Shown piece by piece: positions 35,780-48,089 of a stretch of DNA of 59,948 nucleotides. This DNA is from Smittium culicis. Its lineage: Eukaryota > Kickxellomycota > Harpellomycetes > Harpellales > Legeriomycetaceae. Under the pieces are notes generated by a model, which was not told where the DNA came from, did no database searches, and worked only from the letters and a program-made list of their open reading frames with translations. The position numbers and the translations under genes are program-made. Numbering within the stretch: position 1 is the first letter of the stretch; the number at the start of each line of letters is the position of its first letter. The stretch covers positions 1 through 59,948 of the forward strand of contig LSSN01002362.1 in the NCBI GenBank assembly GCA_001970855.1, read 5' to 3'.

Positions 35780-36290
35780 TTCAGCACCTAGTCATACAGC
35801 CCATGTTGTTGAAGTTTTTACCTGCATATGCGAGTGGGTTTCTCAGGAGTTCTGGCCCTTCAATTTATACTTAAAATCCAATAAGGACACGGTATAGCAT
35901 TGAGGTATCTCGACTGGCATATCATCATAAGCAATGACTACTAACGTCCCCCTAGTAGCCACACCTCCGCTAACTTAACTAAGAACTGGGATCAAGCTCA
36001 CTCTGGCACTACGTGGTAGGTATACCTTTCAGCAAATGCAACTGCCGAAGCGAGCGTCAACAGCCTTCCCTTGCGGGTTGACACCAGTCATACTATACCT
36101 ATTTGTGCGCGCTAGTCCTGCTGAGAGCACAGTATCGCGTATCCGCATCGGCCCACGAACAAACCAGATCTTACTCCGAGGTATATACAGTGGGGAGCCA
36201 GACTACCCGCGGCGCACTTGCATAACGGTGGCTAGACAGGGGATTAAATCCTACTCTAGCATAACTTAGATCTAGGTAAATACCTTGTGC
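35780..36290. other. GC-rich island of unknown origin
   Basis: About 500 bp near 50% GC inside AT-rich DNA. The minus strand has two coding-like stretches in separate frames: one with SPLYIPRSKIWFVRGPMRIR (stop near 36036) and, downstream, GGVATRGTLVVIAYDDMPVE. The plus strand has a 77-codon ORF (36036-36269) that is probably its shadow. No family is recognised. It could be a decayed gene of another mobile element or of a virus-derived insertion. Confidence 0.35.
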
Positions 36291-38563
36291 ACTTTGAATA
36301 ATTAAATCACTATAAAGTGAAGTAATTTACTGTTTAAGAGGGTTAAGCTCTTTTTTCCAGGATCATTAATTATTTGGAGTAACTTCCCCGCATAACCAAA
36401 ACACTACGAAGTCATAGGCTCTATCAAGGCCTAGAATTCACGAAAATATTTAATTAAACATGGTATATACTATTAATAATCCGTTTTTAAAGGTTATAAA
36501 CACAATTATTTGCATAATGGAAGCTTCGCATCAATGGAAATACATGATAGATTAGATATTCATCATTTTGTATCAATATTATAGGATATTATGAACTAAT
36601 AATAGAATCATATTCCAATTATCTCATTGAAAGCGAAAAAAAAAAAAACGACACCAAGCTACCACAATTAAACGAAAAAAATGAACTATAGCCAAAAGCT
36701 CCTTCTTTGGGCTTCAGAAGGTAGAATTTTACCCGTACGCTGTTAAATTTTCCCCTGAAAAAACGCAAAAAAATTAAGCTTCATGGAATAAATCGACTAC
36801 TAATCCCTCTCGTGAAGGGTTTCAGAAAATGAAAAGAATCTAGATAAAGTAAGTCAAAGGTATATCCAAAATCCCTTCCGGTTGAAGAGTGCCTATCGGT
36901 TCTCAAAATAGCTTATTAAAATATCAAGAACAATAAATGGGCTATGAAAATCGTAAATAAGGGGATAAAATCAATATTTTGAAAATTGAAAACTGCAGCG
37001 ACTTCAAAAAATAATATTTTCGAGTTTAAAAGAATTGGAAATCTATGCTTGTAGCAGAAATAGTAATATTAGCCATAAAGTTCACCGGATCCAAATTGAA
37101 GAGTCGGTATATTTTATGAAGATGAATTTTATCAATAAGGTGGATAATAAGATAAATAAAATTTAAAGAGCCCTTTTATGCAATTTCAAGAAGAGAGGAG
37201 AACTTCAAACTGTCTTAAACTTATTGGAAATAAAACAACACATAAACAAAAGGAATTTCAATTCGGATTCATTTCGGTGGAAATTCGGATTTGTGAGCAG
37301 GAACTATTATATAACGTCAATAGATTTATAGGACTCTTTTCTTCATATAAAAATATCGTGTGAATCAAAAAACATTTCTTTATTTATGGAACGATCGGAA
37401 TTATCAGTTACGAGTTTAAATATTTTACCCATCATTGGACACTTAAAAATCCAAAAAAATCCTGCGTTCTGCACTAATTTAAGTGTGAGTCGAGAGAATA
37501 AGAGCATCTACGTACTTTAAATGCCTATATAAAATCGATGATTCGAGAGAAGTATGCGATAAGAATATAAGTACTCTGAATCAAAGATAAATGAAACATC
37601 ATATGATAAATATTTTAAAATCGGAAATAAACCCGAACCAGAAAATAATATTCGTTGAAATGATTATAGAAAAAGTGAAACATTTTGAAAGTTCCTAACA
37701 AAAATACGGTATCTTTTCGAAGAATCTGAAAAACTGATTTCCACAGGATGAAATCCCATAGCAGTATTTTAAACTTGATAGGGGTAGCTCGAGCAATATC
37801 TTTGGCTATCCTTCCAAGAAAATTGATTCTTCTACTTCTTTTGTAAATTAAAAGCTCGATATTTAATGATAAGTTCTCCGTAAAAATTGTTAATTTTATC
37901 AATTATATTAGGCTTTTTGATATAATTTATTTCCAATGGATCAGAATGTGGATCGAATTTTTTTAATCCGCTTTTATATTTAAATTTTACAGCTGAGTTT
38001 AGATAAAATACTAGAATGTTATTAAATTGGTTGTAGTTATGTTAAACCCAATTAAAAACCTTACACAAAAACTATAAGTGGAAAAAACGTGTTTAGTTAA
38101 TAAAGGAATAATGATATTTGATATAAAATTTAGCATTTTGTTATATAAAACAACATAAACGGGGTTTTTAACTGGTCATAAAATCTGGAATATATTTTTC
38201 TGGAGGGTTTGGTCATCTAAATAAATGGAATGATCAGTAGATCTTATAATAAAACCCGGATATCGAAATTTTTACAAAGCTTAAGATTTTGATTGGCAAA
38301 TCCTCTTGGATAAAATAGTTATTCTGGCCCATGTAAAAATACGAAAATTATTCTAAAAATCAATTGAAATTGTCTAAAAGCGATAGCTTTTTTCGGGAAT
38401 ATGTATTACTTTATTCAGACAATACTATAACCTATTTTATGTGATAAAACTTGAATAAAACTTCATTACAGAGTTCTTATTAATTGTGAGGAGCGCTTGA
38501 AACCATTGAATATCGACCAAATAAATACCAAAAATCTCTAATATTCCTTTTTATTAAACTCAG
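36291..38563. other. AT-rich intergenic, no gene supported
   Basis: Many stops in all frames. Some stretches (37480-37650, plus strand) look vaguely coding but cannot be joined. ORFs at 37178 and 37615 have no recognisable features. No MITE copies. Confidence 0.35.
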
Positions 38564-38981
38564 CAGATGCTCCCGGAAGTTTAAACGCAGTAAAAAAGAA
38601 TATTTCATCTCGAAGAAAGCCTTATCGAATTAAAAATGAGTTAATTCAACAAGACGTGGATATATTCTCATCATCTAATAACAATAAAGTGCAGAGATAT
38701 CGTAACTGGCGTAAGTTTTAAAAGCTGTATACCAAATGAATGGAGACAAGTCTGATCTAGATGGAAGAATACCTAATGCTCCCCTCCTTGAATCGGATAT
38801 CTCAAGTTGTTCAAAAGACACGAAAGCGGCGCTTAATGATGGCTCTGATAACTCCAGTATGGAAATCGGAGGTCTTTTTTCTAATAACGAAAGAATTTTC
38901 AATACCTGGGCTTCAAATAATGTAGTATATCTAAGAGTTTCGATGTATGAAAAGCGTATCATTTTTGCTGAACAAGAATAA
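38564..38981 (+). pseudogene. Possible two-exon gene remnant, function unknown
   Basis: 38564-38710 reads as an exon of about 49 codons (SLNAVKKNISSRRKPYRIKN and onward) between an ACTCAG acceptor and a clean GTAAGT donor. A hydrophilic 81-codon ORF with an ATG (38736-38981; LDGRIPNAPLLESDIS, NNERIFNTWASNNV) follows. The spacing is too small for a normal intron unless splicing is at a later acceptor, and nothing upstream extends the frame. It may be a decayed gene. The minus-strand ORF 38675-39001 overlaps it and is the less likely alternative. Confidence 0.25.
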
Positions 38982-41900
38982 TTATTTTCAACTAATTCCA
39001 TTGAGGATCATTTTAGAACTCTCAATTAAAAATTCTCCTATTTAATCATAATCAATCTAATTCTAAATGGTACATGTTCAGTAAAAAACATATCGACTTA
39101 TTATATATTACTAAAAAAATACAAGGTGTTTCGTGAATTAATATAAAATAGCTCTGAATTTCATCCAGAAGTGAAATTAACTAGGTCTCAGATGTGAATA
39201 AAAAATACTGAAGTACAACTACTATAATGATGTACTGTCAACTATATTTATGTTGTATAAATATCCAAAATCAATCAGTTAAAGCTACTAGATGCGAAAA
39301 CTTTTAAACACACTAGGCGAAACGAAAAAAAAAAACTTTATTAGTTCGGAAATTGATTAAGATCCTATTATATCTCACTTCAAAGAGATAAGATGTCTAA
39401 AAAATTTTAATAAAATCCTATAGTTAGTAAGATTTTTTTTGCGGTTTTCTAATATGTGAGGAAATTTTACATACATATCTAAGTTGAGTCACAGATAATA
39501 TAATCAAAGTTATACATATATTTGTTAAAATACCGCCTAAATATAAACAAATGGACCTTTAAAAAAATTTTGAAATGCGAATTTAACTCTGATTAATGAA
39601 AATTTTTTATGTTGTGTAAATTTGCGATAAAACTATACGTATCAATAAAAGTTAAAGATAGTTTAATGTAGGTAAATATATAATTCAGATTTATCTAGGA
39701 TCATTTAAGGAGGGGAGGGTTTTGAAATAATATAATAATTATCAAAAGTCTAAATTTCATGAAAAACCTCCAAATATTCGCTAATTCAAAATGATTGATT
39801 TATTGGATATATGAAAGATGAAAACACAGACAAAACAACATTTATAGTTGCAATCCACGATATTAATCGAATTTTGAATTATTCTACAGCTATTATCTCC
39901 TCTCACACCCTCTAAAAGCTATAATACATATATCACATGTTATTTCAACTGTGAATTAGCATAATGTTAATCCATTCAATGATGTATTATTTAAAAAATT
40001 ATGAGTTGGCGGCAAAAATACTGCTATTCAGTTTAATTTATTTAGTAATTTTTATTGACTACTTTACCTTTATTATAAATTCAAAGTTTAAGATTTTAAT
40101 GTGGTAGTTATTAAAATGCCACTACCTTTATTTTCAATTAATTATTTTGATTTGATAAACTTTAAGATCTATTTGTTTGAAAATAAGATACTAAAAACTA
40201 AAAATAAAATTATAAGTATAGAAATAAAATAGAACTAATTAAATAAAAAATTTTATACTAAGCATTCTTTTAAAGTGAAGCTTATACTTATTTTCTCATT
40301 TTTTTTAGATTTTTTTTATAATTATTTGTTTTATTTATTCGAGGAAGGTATTTTATACATAAAAAAATTAATAAGAATTTTTAATAAATTTATCGAAAGC
40401 TTTTGGCTTTTGTTCTTTTCTTATGTATCTATATCTCAGGAAAAAAAATACACGTGTGCCATAGTCAAAATTTATTATGGCGCAATTATTGATTATTATA
40501 TCACAATGATATTTTTGTCCATTGTTAGATAACTATTTTCCAACATCTATCTTATTATTTTTACTTTTCCCATTCTTCCAAACATACAAAATAACATAAT
40601 TATCCTTTTTCATGAAAAGGTATGCTGTTCAACAATATTTCATCACTATAGTTCATAGTCCCATTTAAACTTTTATTTTTATATACTGTTAAATATCCCT
40701 TGAAAATCCAGCCTTGACATCATAAACTTTTTTTTTTTATATTTACTATCACAAATATTTTATTTTATTCAATTTATAAAGTTTTACTTTTCCTATGTAC
40801 ATTTATATTTTCACTGAATAAAGCTGCTATCTTTTTTAAAATCCAAATAGACAAATCTCTTTTCAATCCTCTAATCAACTAATTGTGAAATAATCTAAAA
40901 ATTTCTTTATACTAAAATTATTATCTTTCTTGTTGTATTTTTATTTGTTTTCTCTTTTTATTTAAAATAGATTATTTTATCTACATGCAAATCGGGACTA
41001 TAATACTTTTTCTTCGCTTGTGGTAAATTTACATTACTTTGTATATCACCAAATAAGTTAAACTATGATTTAAATATATTATTTTTATTGATAATTTTTA
41101 GGAAATGATTTTAAATAAATTATAGTAAAAAATGGGATCCAGTTTAATACAACCCAAAAAAGAGCTTATTTATACCACATTTTAAAATTGCGAGATTGAA
41201 TAGGTAATGTGATATTATTTTTTTACTAATATTTTTTAATTTGTTATTTTATTTAAGTTTCAAAAAAATACATATTTCAAAATTAGGGCCTCGAGTCACA
41301 CGCGTCAAGATTTTTTAATTTAATAGAACAATACTATAATATACTAATATATATAAACTATTTACTACTATATTTTCAGCTGTAGATCTGTTTGTGTTTT
41401 GTAACTTTTAAATATAAGCGGCTAAATAGTTGTTTATCAGATAAATGAGCCGCCAAAGAGCATTAGCACTTTATATGTAAAATGTAAATAAAAAGACATT
41501 TAAATATTTTTTTTATTTGCAATTTTAAATGTTATAAAATTTTTAATATGATGGCACTTAATATGAATCCAATGTTATTATGGTATTAGACAATAGTTTC
41601 GAAGACTAAATTAAATTTAGATTTTTTTTCTCTCGAATTTTATAAACATAAATAACAGATAAATTAATAAAAAATAAAATAGCCTAATAATTTACAAAAA
41701 TCCTCTGTCGGTCTACCGCCTGCGTAACCTATATTAAATTTAGATTGATCAAAAAAAATCTTTATATTAATATCGATTTTTAAAATTAATTTTAAAAAGC
41801 TAATTTTCTGAAAATAAAATTAAGCAAGATTACTAAGTGTATTCCTTTCCTGGTTTTAGACTTCTATATAATTACTGTGAAACGTCGCTGACACATTTAT

Positions 41901-42134
41901 TGACATGGTTTTTTTAATGAAAACGTATTATGTTTGTATAAAATATTTAGATTTTTTGTATAAGCGAACATTATTTCATAATTTTTTTTATAGCTTTTGA
42001 ACAAATTAAATATGTTATCTTTATGAAAATTATCAAAGCGAATAGGAGTTTGATGTTATGGGGGTGGGAGGTAATTGAAATCGTAAGCAGCGTCCAAAGG
42101 CAAAATTTTTTTGAAGGAAATAATGTATCGAACT
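38982..42134. other. AT-rich intergenic, no gene supported
   Basis: Extremely AT-rich with long A/T runs. The only structure recognised is a family B fragment at about 41640-41760 (AAATCCTCTGTCGGTCTACC, then GCCTGCGTAACCT). The ORF at 40275 starts with GTG and is almost all Phe, Ile, Tyr and Leu, as chance AT-rich ORFs are. Confidence 0.4.
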
Positions 42135-42412
42135 TTAACCCTTTCACGGGCAGTAGACCATTTTTGATCCATCAGATATAGTCAACAGCGTTCATTTAAA
42201 ATACTTTAATTCCGAGGCGTTAAGAAATATTGGTAAATTGTAAAATAACAGATAATAATATACTCGCTTATGATTTACAGGCACTTTAATTATTTGCTGT
42301 TATTTTGCTATTACCAATAAAAGAATATGCCTCGGAATTAAAGTATATTAATTGAACACAGTTGGTTATATCATATAAACCAGAAATAGCCTACTTTCCG
42401 GGAAAGGGATAA
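42135..42412. repeat. TTAA MITE, palindromic (head-to-head) form
   Basis: Both ends are the same family end. The left reads TTAACCCTTTCACGGGCAG then TAGACC, with the forward interior (TTAATTCCGAGGCG, ATAACAG). After about 42270 the sequence turns into the reverse interior (TTTGCTGTTAT, GCCTCGGAATTAAAG) and ends GCCTACTTTCCGGGAAAGGG. At about 278 bp it is longer than the usual ~195 and could fold into one long hairpin. Confidence 0.75.
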
Positions 42413-42538
42413 TAGTTTATAGTGCTGTTATTTTGTTTTTATAATTGATAAATTCATATGGTTTGCTTCAAATTGCACAATGTACTAACAAACAAAGTAT
42501 CGTGTGGTTAGTTCCGAGTATACTTGTAAACAAATTTA

Positions 42539-42730
42539 ATAGCCCTTTACTGGAAGGTAGACTGTTTTTGATCCACAAAATATAGTCAATTGTATTCAAT
42601 TAAAGAATTATAATTCCTAGGCTCAAATAACTATTTGCTCGTAGCGAAATTGCAGCAAATAATAAATTTAATCATAAATCGTAAACGAGTCAATAAATTC
42701 AACATTTTTAAGAGTGTTGGACAGGATTAA
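42539..42730 (+). repeat. TTAA MITE, subfamily I, forward
   Basis: Left end ATAGCCCTTTACTGGAAGG, interior GATCCACAAAATATAGTCAA and TTCCTAGGCTC. The right end is shortened (GTTGGACAGGATTAA). It shares its right TTAA with the next element. Confidence 0.75.
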
Positions 42731-42925
42731 CCCTTTCCGGGGCAAGCACTCTTAAACTTTTTTAAAAATTGTAATTGGGTAAACCATATTATATTTATTT
42801 GTTATTGGATATATATAATTTATCAGCCAGTAATTTGTTACTATCTTATATTTATTTGTCATTCTGTCGTTTGGTTGGATAATTTTGGTAGTTCAAAAAA
42901 GGCCAACCGCCCTTGAAAGGGTTAA
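42727..42925 (-). repeat. TTAA MITE, subfamily II, reverse
   Basis: Starts TTAACCCTTTCCGGGGCAAG, ends CCGCCCTTGAAAGGGTTAA. The interior has AATTGGGTAAACC and TTTGGTTGGATAATTTTGG. It gives the best view of the second core together with 19470-19655. Confidence 0.75.
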
Positions 42926-45410
42926 GTCAATGGGCTAATTATACTCAAAAGCGAATATGAATAAACAATCAATATAGCTTCTCCATAAAATATAGTAATA
43001 TTTTACATTCAATAATATAGCACTAAAATTTAACCCTGACTTGCACTATTTGCCGATGGATTTTAAGCTAGCATTTCATATGCTACCAAATATCATGTGT
43101 ACCGGTAAACATAAATACAATATTATATTATAATTCGTTTATTTGTTAAATTAGTAAGCTTTCTTTTTATCGTGAGAAAACAACTCCAATATTCTGGAAT
43201 ATAAGGCTATTTGTAGGAATTTGAAATTCTCAGCTTTAGTTTTGACCTTGGCTTTACTTACATATCTCTTTGTAGCAATTATTTCTCTCGTCCAATAATT
43301 AGATGGGCTGGAACGAGAGGAAGGGTATTTATTTCGAATAAAATTTTATCCTGTGAATCCCTATTTGACGTCCAATATCAAATGGTGTGTTACTGCCAAT
43401 AATATTCATACATAATAATAAAATAAAATCGATTGGATATCATAAAATGTCGTGTTAAAACTAATCCAATAGGCGGATAGAGAGGATTGTTATTTTTAGA
43501 GCCGTATAGAATTAATGCATAGGAAATAGCTAAAAGCAAAATTAAGCATCTCTTATGCAAGGAAGGTTCTGAACTCTTATTTTTGCATTTTAGCTCTAAT
43601 TTGCACAGATATTTAGTTCTGCTTGAAGGAAAAAAAAAAACTTTTTGATGCGTTTTATTGCTGCCTGTAAGGGTTTTCTATATTCCTGCAAAGTTAAGAT
43701 TCTGGATGTTGGTTGGAACAGCTTTATTTTTAGCATGCCGATCTTGGAATTTATAACCCCCTACTCTTTCAACCCAGATGCCTCAAACTATAATAAAAGG
43801 TGTCTTATTTACTAATTTAGTTGAAGGATTGAGGCCTTCATACATATCTTTAGGCATCTTCAGGCAAAATTCCAAATTGCGCAGCTTATTTTTGGCTATC
43901 TATGTTCGGATCTTTGACTGGGATTGCCAATTATATGTTTTCATTTATTTAATAATACTCCGGATATTTTAGATGTCCAATAATCAAATGTATCAATTAA
44001 TTCCTAGCGAATGAGATAAGTTTTAAAATAATATTAATCTGATATCAGTCAGTAAAATATCCAACTGATAAAGGCTAGAAGCTAATAAAGGCGAACTTTT
44101 CATTATGGATTCATGCGCTCTTGCCAAAAACAGCTGTAATTTCCTAATGGCACCTAGTTTTATATCCGAAATTCTTTGGGCGATAAGATCATTTTACCTT
44201 ATAAACCCATATACTAGTAGAAGCTAATTTTATTATTGGCAAATAAAAAATCCATCTGATAATAGTTTCTAGTTGTATATAAAATCAAATGAAATTATAG
44301 CAAAGGAAAAATGTATTAGAAAAAGCTCCGCTCTTCAAAAGAGTCTCCCATATGTATGGCAATATCACATCAATGAAAATAAAAGGCATGAAAAATTATA
44401 CGATAGGCTGGGAATATAAATCGATACAGCAAGCCCTCCCGCTGCGAATCATAATCAATTCAATCCCTAATTCCCATCCACAAAAACCACGTCAAGCCCT
44501 ATCCCCGTTCATAAAAACTGTACCAAAACTCACTATCTCCGAATCAAGTTGCATCAAAAGTATTGGAGTGATTAAATATTATACTTATCCTGGATTACTA
44601 AAATCTAAAAAATTAACTTGAAAAAAAAAAGTATATAAAACAGCATTTCTGCAGCTCGTTTTAATAATTATTTGTTTCCTTTTAAATTACTAAAGTTATT
44701 TTTTTTAAAACTTTTTCATAGACTATTTTTGATTTTTACTTAGTATTTTACCCTTTTATACCTTATCCTTTACCTTTTCATTATATCAACTAACTATACC
44801 TTTAGCTTATAGCTTCTACCCTACATTCTATAATATTTAATCATAGTCTATTATACCTTTTGATCTAATCATATTTACTACCTGTCCTATTCTATTATTT
44901 TTCCCCTTTTTTTTTAAAAAAAATACCCAGTAAAATTTCTCATACAATCAAAACACTTATCCTTTCCGGGGAAAGTGTATATTCAATCACGGAGCAGCCA
45001 ATTTCTAAGAACAGAATCCTTTACTCTAAAAACTTTCTAGGAGCCCCTCCTTGGTAATTATAAGTAAATAATACTTTCAAAAAGTAAGATTAATCATCAC
45101 ATTATCTCGATCTAATTTACATTTTTATATACCCTTCTCTTTCCTCAGAGAAAAATATTGACCATTTCAGCTTTATTCTATTCGATACATTTTATTTTTT
45201 TACTGAATTGTTTTCCTGCTAGCAATTTCACTTTATATTCAGTTTTATCTTGTTTCATTTATCCCATATCCACCTTAACAACTGCACCAAGTTATATATA
45301 CTAACTTTATTTTTTTATAATCATTCCTCATTTAGCTTCAAAATAATTAGGAAAAAACTCAAAACCCCTTTCTCTTGTTATTAAGCTTTAAGAACTTGAA
45401 AATCTATACT
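42926..45410. other. Intergenic, upstream of ODC
   Basis: No gene is supported. A family D fragment (AGCTCCGCTCTTCAAAAGA, then CTCCCATATG) lies at 44322-44356, immediately before an 89-codon ORF of doubtful status (44352-44621). The last ~600 bp are pyrimidine-rich, typical of a strong fungal promoter or 5' UTR. The ODC start is preceded by ACT. Confidence 0.4.
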
Positions 45411-46772
45411 ATGTCTCTTGAAACTTCTTCCCTTGGCCCTATGACAAAATCTAATGTATCTACTACTGTTGATACTAGTACTGTCGACTACGTCTCCAAA
45501 GACCAGATTCTTCAAGGCTTGCCTCTTAATCAATCTTCTTTGACCAAAGTTCTACGCGAGCTAACCATGAACATTGACTCTGAAGACTCTTTCTTTGTTG
45601 CTGATATTGGTGAAGTATACTCCCAATTTGAATCCTGGGTAACCGAGCTCCCAAGAGTCATCCCCCACTTTGCTGTAAAATCAAACCCAGACCCTGCTAT
45701 CATCAAGATTCTTGCAAGTTTGGGAACTGGCTTCGACTGCGCTAGTAAAGCTGAAATTAAATTGATCCTTGACGCTGGTGTCTCTCCAGATAGAATCATT
45801 TATGCACATCCTTGTAAACCAACATCACACCTTTTGTATGCCAAACTGAATGATGTCCAGTTAATGACTTTTGATAATGAAAATGAGCTTCATAAAATCA
45901 GTGCCAAGTACCCTTCTGCCAAGATTGTTCTCAGAATTGGCACTGACGATTCAAACTCCCTTTGCAGGCTCAGCTTGAAATTCGGCGCCCCCATGTCCAG
46001 CACTTTCAGCCTCCTTAAAACTGCCAAACTTCTCAACCTTGACGTTGTTGGTGTCAGTTTCCATGTTGGAAGTGGTTGCAATGATGACAATGCATTCACC
46101 GAAGCCATAACCAATGCCAGAACCGTTTTTGACCAAGCCTCTCAACTTGGCTACAACCTCTCCATCCTCGATATTGGAGGCGGTTTCCCCTCACCTAAAC
46201 AACGCGATGGAGTTGAATTCAAAACTATCGCTTCAAACATCAACAATATGTTGGATAAACTGTTCCCTCCTTCAATGAATATTAAAATCATTAGCGAACC
46301 TGGCCGTTTCTTCTCTTCTTCTCCATTCTCCTTGGCTGTCAATGTTACATCTAAAAGAGCTATCTCTAATGATTCAGACAGTTCCCTTCAAGCTGTTCCC
46401 TCCACTTCTTCCCCATCCCCATCCAACTCAGATGACACCTCTTTCATGTACTATATTAATGATGGTGTTTATGGAAGCTTCAACTGCATCATGTTTGACC
46501 ACCAAATTGTTTACCCACAAGTCCTTGTCAGAAACGGTTCTTTTGAACTCAACAACATGGATCTTCAATCTACAACTCACTACAACTCCAGCATTTGGGG
46601 TCCTACTTGTGATTCTATTGATTGCGTCGCTTCTAGCGTATCCCTCCCTGAACTATTTGTAGGCGATTGGATTCTTTTCCAAAACATGGGAGCTTATACA
46701 GGCTCTGCCGCTTCTAAATTCAACGGCTTTGAACCTTCTCAAGTATACTACTACAACTCTAAGAAACTATAA
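45411..46772 (+). CDS. SPE1: Ornithine decarboxylase
   Basis: Pyridoxal-phosphate enzyme that makes putrescine from ornithine, the entry step of polyamine synthesis, in the cytosol. A single exon of 453 residues starts at the ATG at 45411; the frame extends 36 nt further but without an ATG. Motifs in order: PHFAVKSNPDP with the PLP Lys near 90, GTGFDCASKAEI, HPCKP, SFHVGSGC, the glycine loop DIGGGFPSP, EPGRFF, the dimer-contributed WGPTCDSID with catalytic Cys near 400, and GDWILFQNMGAYTG. A Ser/Pro-rich insert lies between about residues 317 and 345. Codons are richer in C at the third position than in neighbouring genes, suggesting high expression. ODC activity is commonly controlled by antizyme-driven degradation; nothing in the sequence proves that here. 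Confidence 0.97.
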   Translation: MSLETSSLGPMTKSNVSTTVDTSTVDYVSKDQILQGLPLNQSSLTKVLRELTMNIDSEDSFFVADIGEVYSQFESWVTELPRVIPHFAVKSNPDPAIIKILASLGTGFDCASKAEIKLILDAGVSPDRIIYAHPCKPTSHLLYAKLNDVQLMTFDNENELHKISAKYPSAKIVLRIGTDDSNSLCRLSLKFGAPMSSTFSLLKTAKLLNLDVVGVSFHVGSGCNDDNAFTEAITNARTVFDQASQLGYNLSILDIGGGFPSPKQRDGVEFKTIASNINNMLDKLFPPSMNIKIISEPGRFFSSSPFSLAVNVTSKRAISNDSDSSLQAVPSTSSPSPSNSDDTSFMYYINDGVYGSFNCIMFDHQIVYPQVLVRNGSFELNNMDLQSTTHYNSSIWGPTCDSIDCVASSVSLPELFVGDWILFQNMGAYTGSAASKFNGFEPSQVYYYNSKKL

Positions 46773-47117
46773 ACGTTCTTTACCCTTTTACTATTCATTA
46801 TCTTCACACTCTATTTTTTTTACACATTTTTGGATGAATTTTTTTGCCTTTTAAATAAAAATAATTTTTAATTAGATGTATGTTTTCTGTGATTTTTTTT
46901 GTGAGCAGATTATTTTTATATAGCCTTTTTAACTTTGATCTTTTTTCATCAAATGGAATTTAGATGCATTACAATTAAGTTGAAAAAATTTTTTACCGTA
47001 CTTTCTGAATGATGATAGTACATTTGTTACATTTAACGTCACCAGCTTGGTAATTATTTATTGATAATGTTGTTGGTTGTTATGTATTTGCAAATCAAAT
47101 CAAAGCATAAACCTAAT
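46773..47117. other. ODC 3' flank
   Basis: AT-rich. It holds a likely 3' UTR with T-rich elements and an AAATAAAAATAA stretch at about 46851 that could serve 3'-end formation. No other feature is seen. Confidence 0.35.
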
Positions 47118-47375
47118 CATTTGGGAGATTCTGAACGAAGAAAGCAATTTGTTGCAGCTCGATATTATTGGCCCGAAATATTTTAAATATAATTATTATT
47201 GGCTGAACTCAAAAGGTGTTTTGATTTTACTAAAAATTTATTTCATTTTAAATGATATCACTTACTAAAAAAAAATACTGAGCTAATTTTATTAGATACC
47301 AATTAAATATCGAATTTGTTACATTGAATTTCTTTGTGCATAAAAGCGCTCTCTTCATAAAGGATACTCGTTTTA
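47118..47375. repeat. MITE-like repeat, family E
   Basis: Left end GGGAGATTCTGAACGAAGAA then AGC. The right end, reversed, shows GCGCTCTCTTCATAAAGGAT, a worn copy of the same end. The interior GGCCCGAAATATTTT matches TGGACCGAAAATTTT in the copy at 826. About 255 bp without coding. Confidence 0.5.
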
Positions 47376-48089
47376 ATTATGAAATTCTTACTTGATATAA
47401 GAAAGAAATGATTAAGGTTGGGAATGAAAATTTTTTTTCTTGGGCGAGCCAATAAGATTAGAGAAAATACAAAATTTTTATCTCTTATCTACTATTAACA
47501 TTTCTTATCTACATTCACTATTTTTAAGCCCTCTCTAAATAAAATTGACAATAGCCACCGAACACGTAGTCTATTGAGTTTAACTATTTAATACAAGTTT
47601 TTTTACCTTGCAAAGAGCTACGCTTTGGTATTAAGCATAATCTGTTAGGACAAAATTTAACTAATGCAATTAAATATTAAGTGCCCAAGTTTGTTGCTTT
47701 TTTTTTATTAGCCAAATCGAGAAAAAAAAATTGCACAAATCGCCGAATTAGAATAATTTGGCAATTTTGATTAATTTGTGACAAATTAAAAAGCCTAAAC
47801 AAAACAAAAGCACAAAAAAAATCAACTTAACCTACCACTATAGCCACCGAAAAGCCTTTTACGCGGGCTAGATACACGTTTAGTGATGTCTTGAAGGGAA
47901 ATCTTCTTCATGGAACCCCCAAGCCCACAATTTTTTAAAAAATAAAAACCAAAAAGGATCAAATCTATATTCACATACGATCAAAAAATTGATATGAGCT
48001 AGTATAGAGATGTTTCTATCAATCATTTACAATATAGCTGAAAACAAACGAGCCTAAAACAACTGTGCTAAAATGGCTCAGATCGGAAA
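47376..48089. other. Intergenic, no gene seen
   Basis: AT-rich spacer between family E and the LINE remnant. A few A-runs (47729, 47820), no ORFs or repeats recognised. Confidence 0.35.

Noticed and set aside
30600..35800. Long terminal repeats of the Ty3/gypsy element
   Set aside because: I compared the two flanks by eye and found no convincing direct repeat with TG...CA ends; a dot plot would decide.
40275..40532. 85-codon hydrophobic ORF
   Set aside because: It begins with GTG, and its Phe/Ile/Tyr/Leu composition is what random AT-rich DNA gives; no ATG fits.
44352..44621. 89-codon ORF with ATG upstream of ODC
   Set aside because: It starts in a family D repeat fragment, has no recognisable domain, and no splice or promoter evidence supports it.
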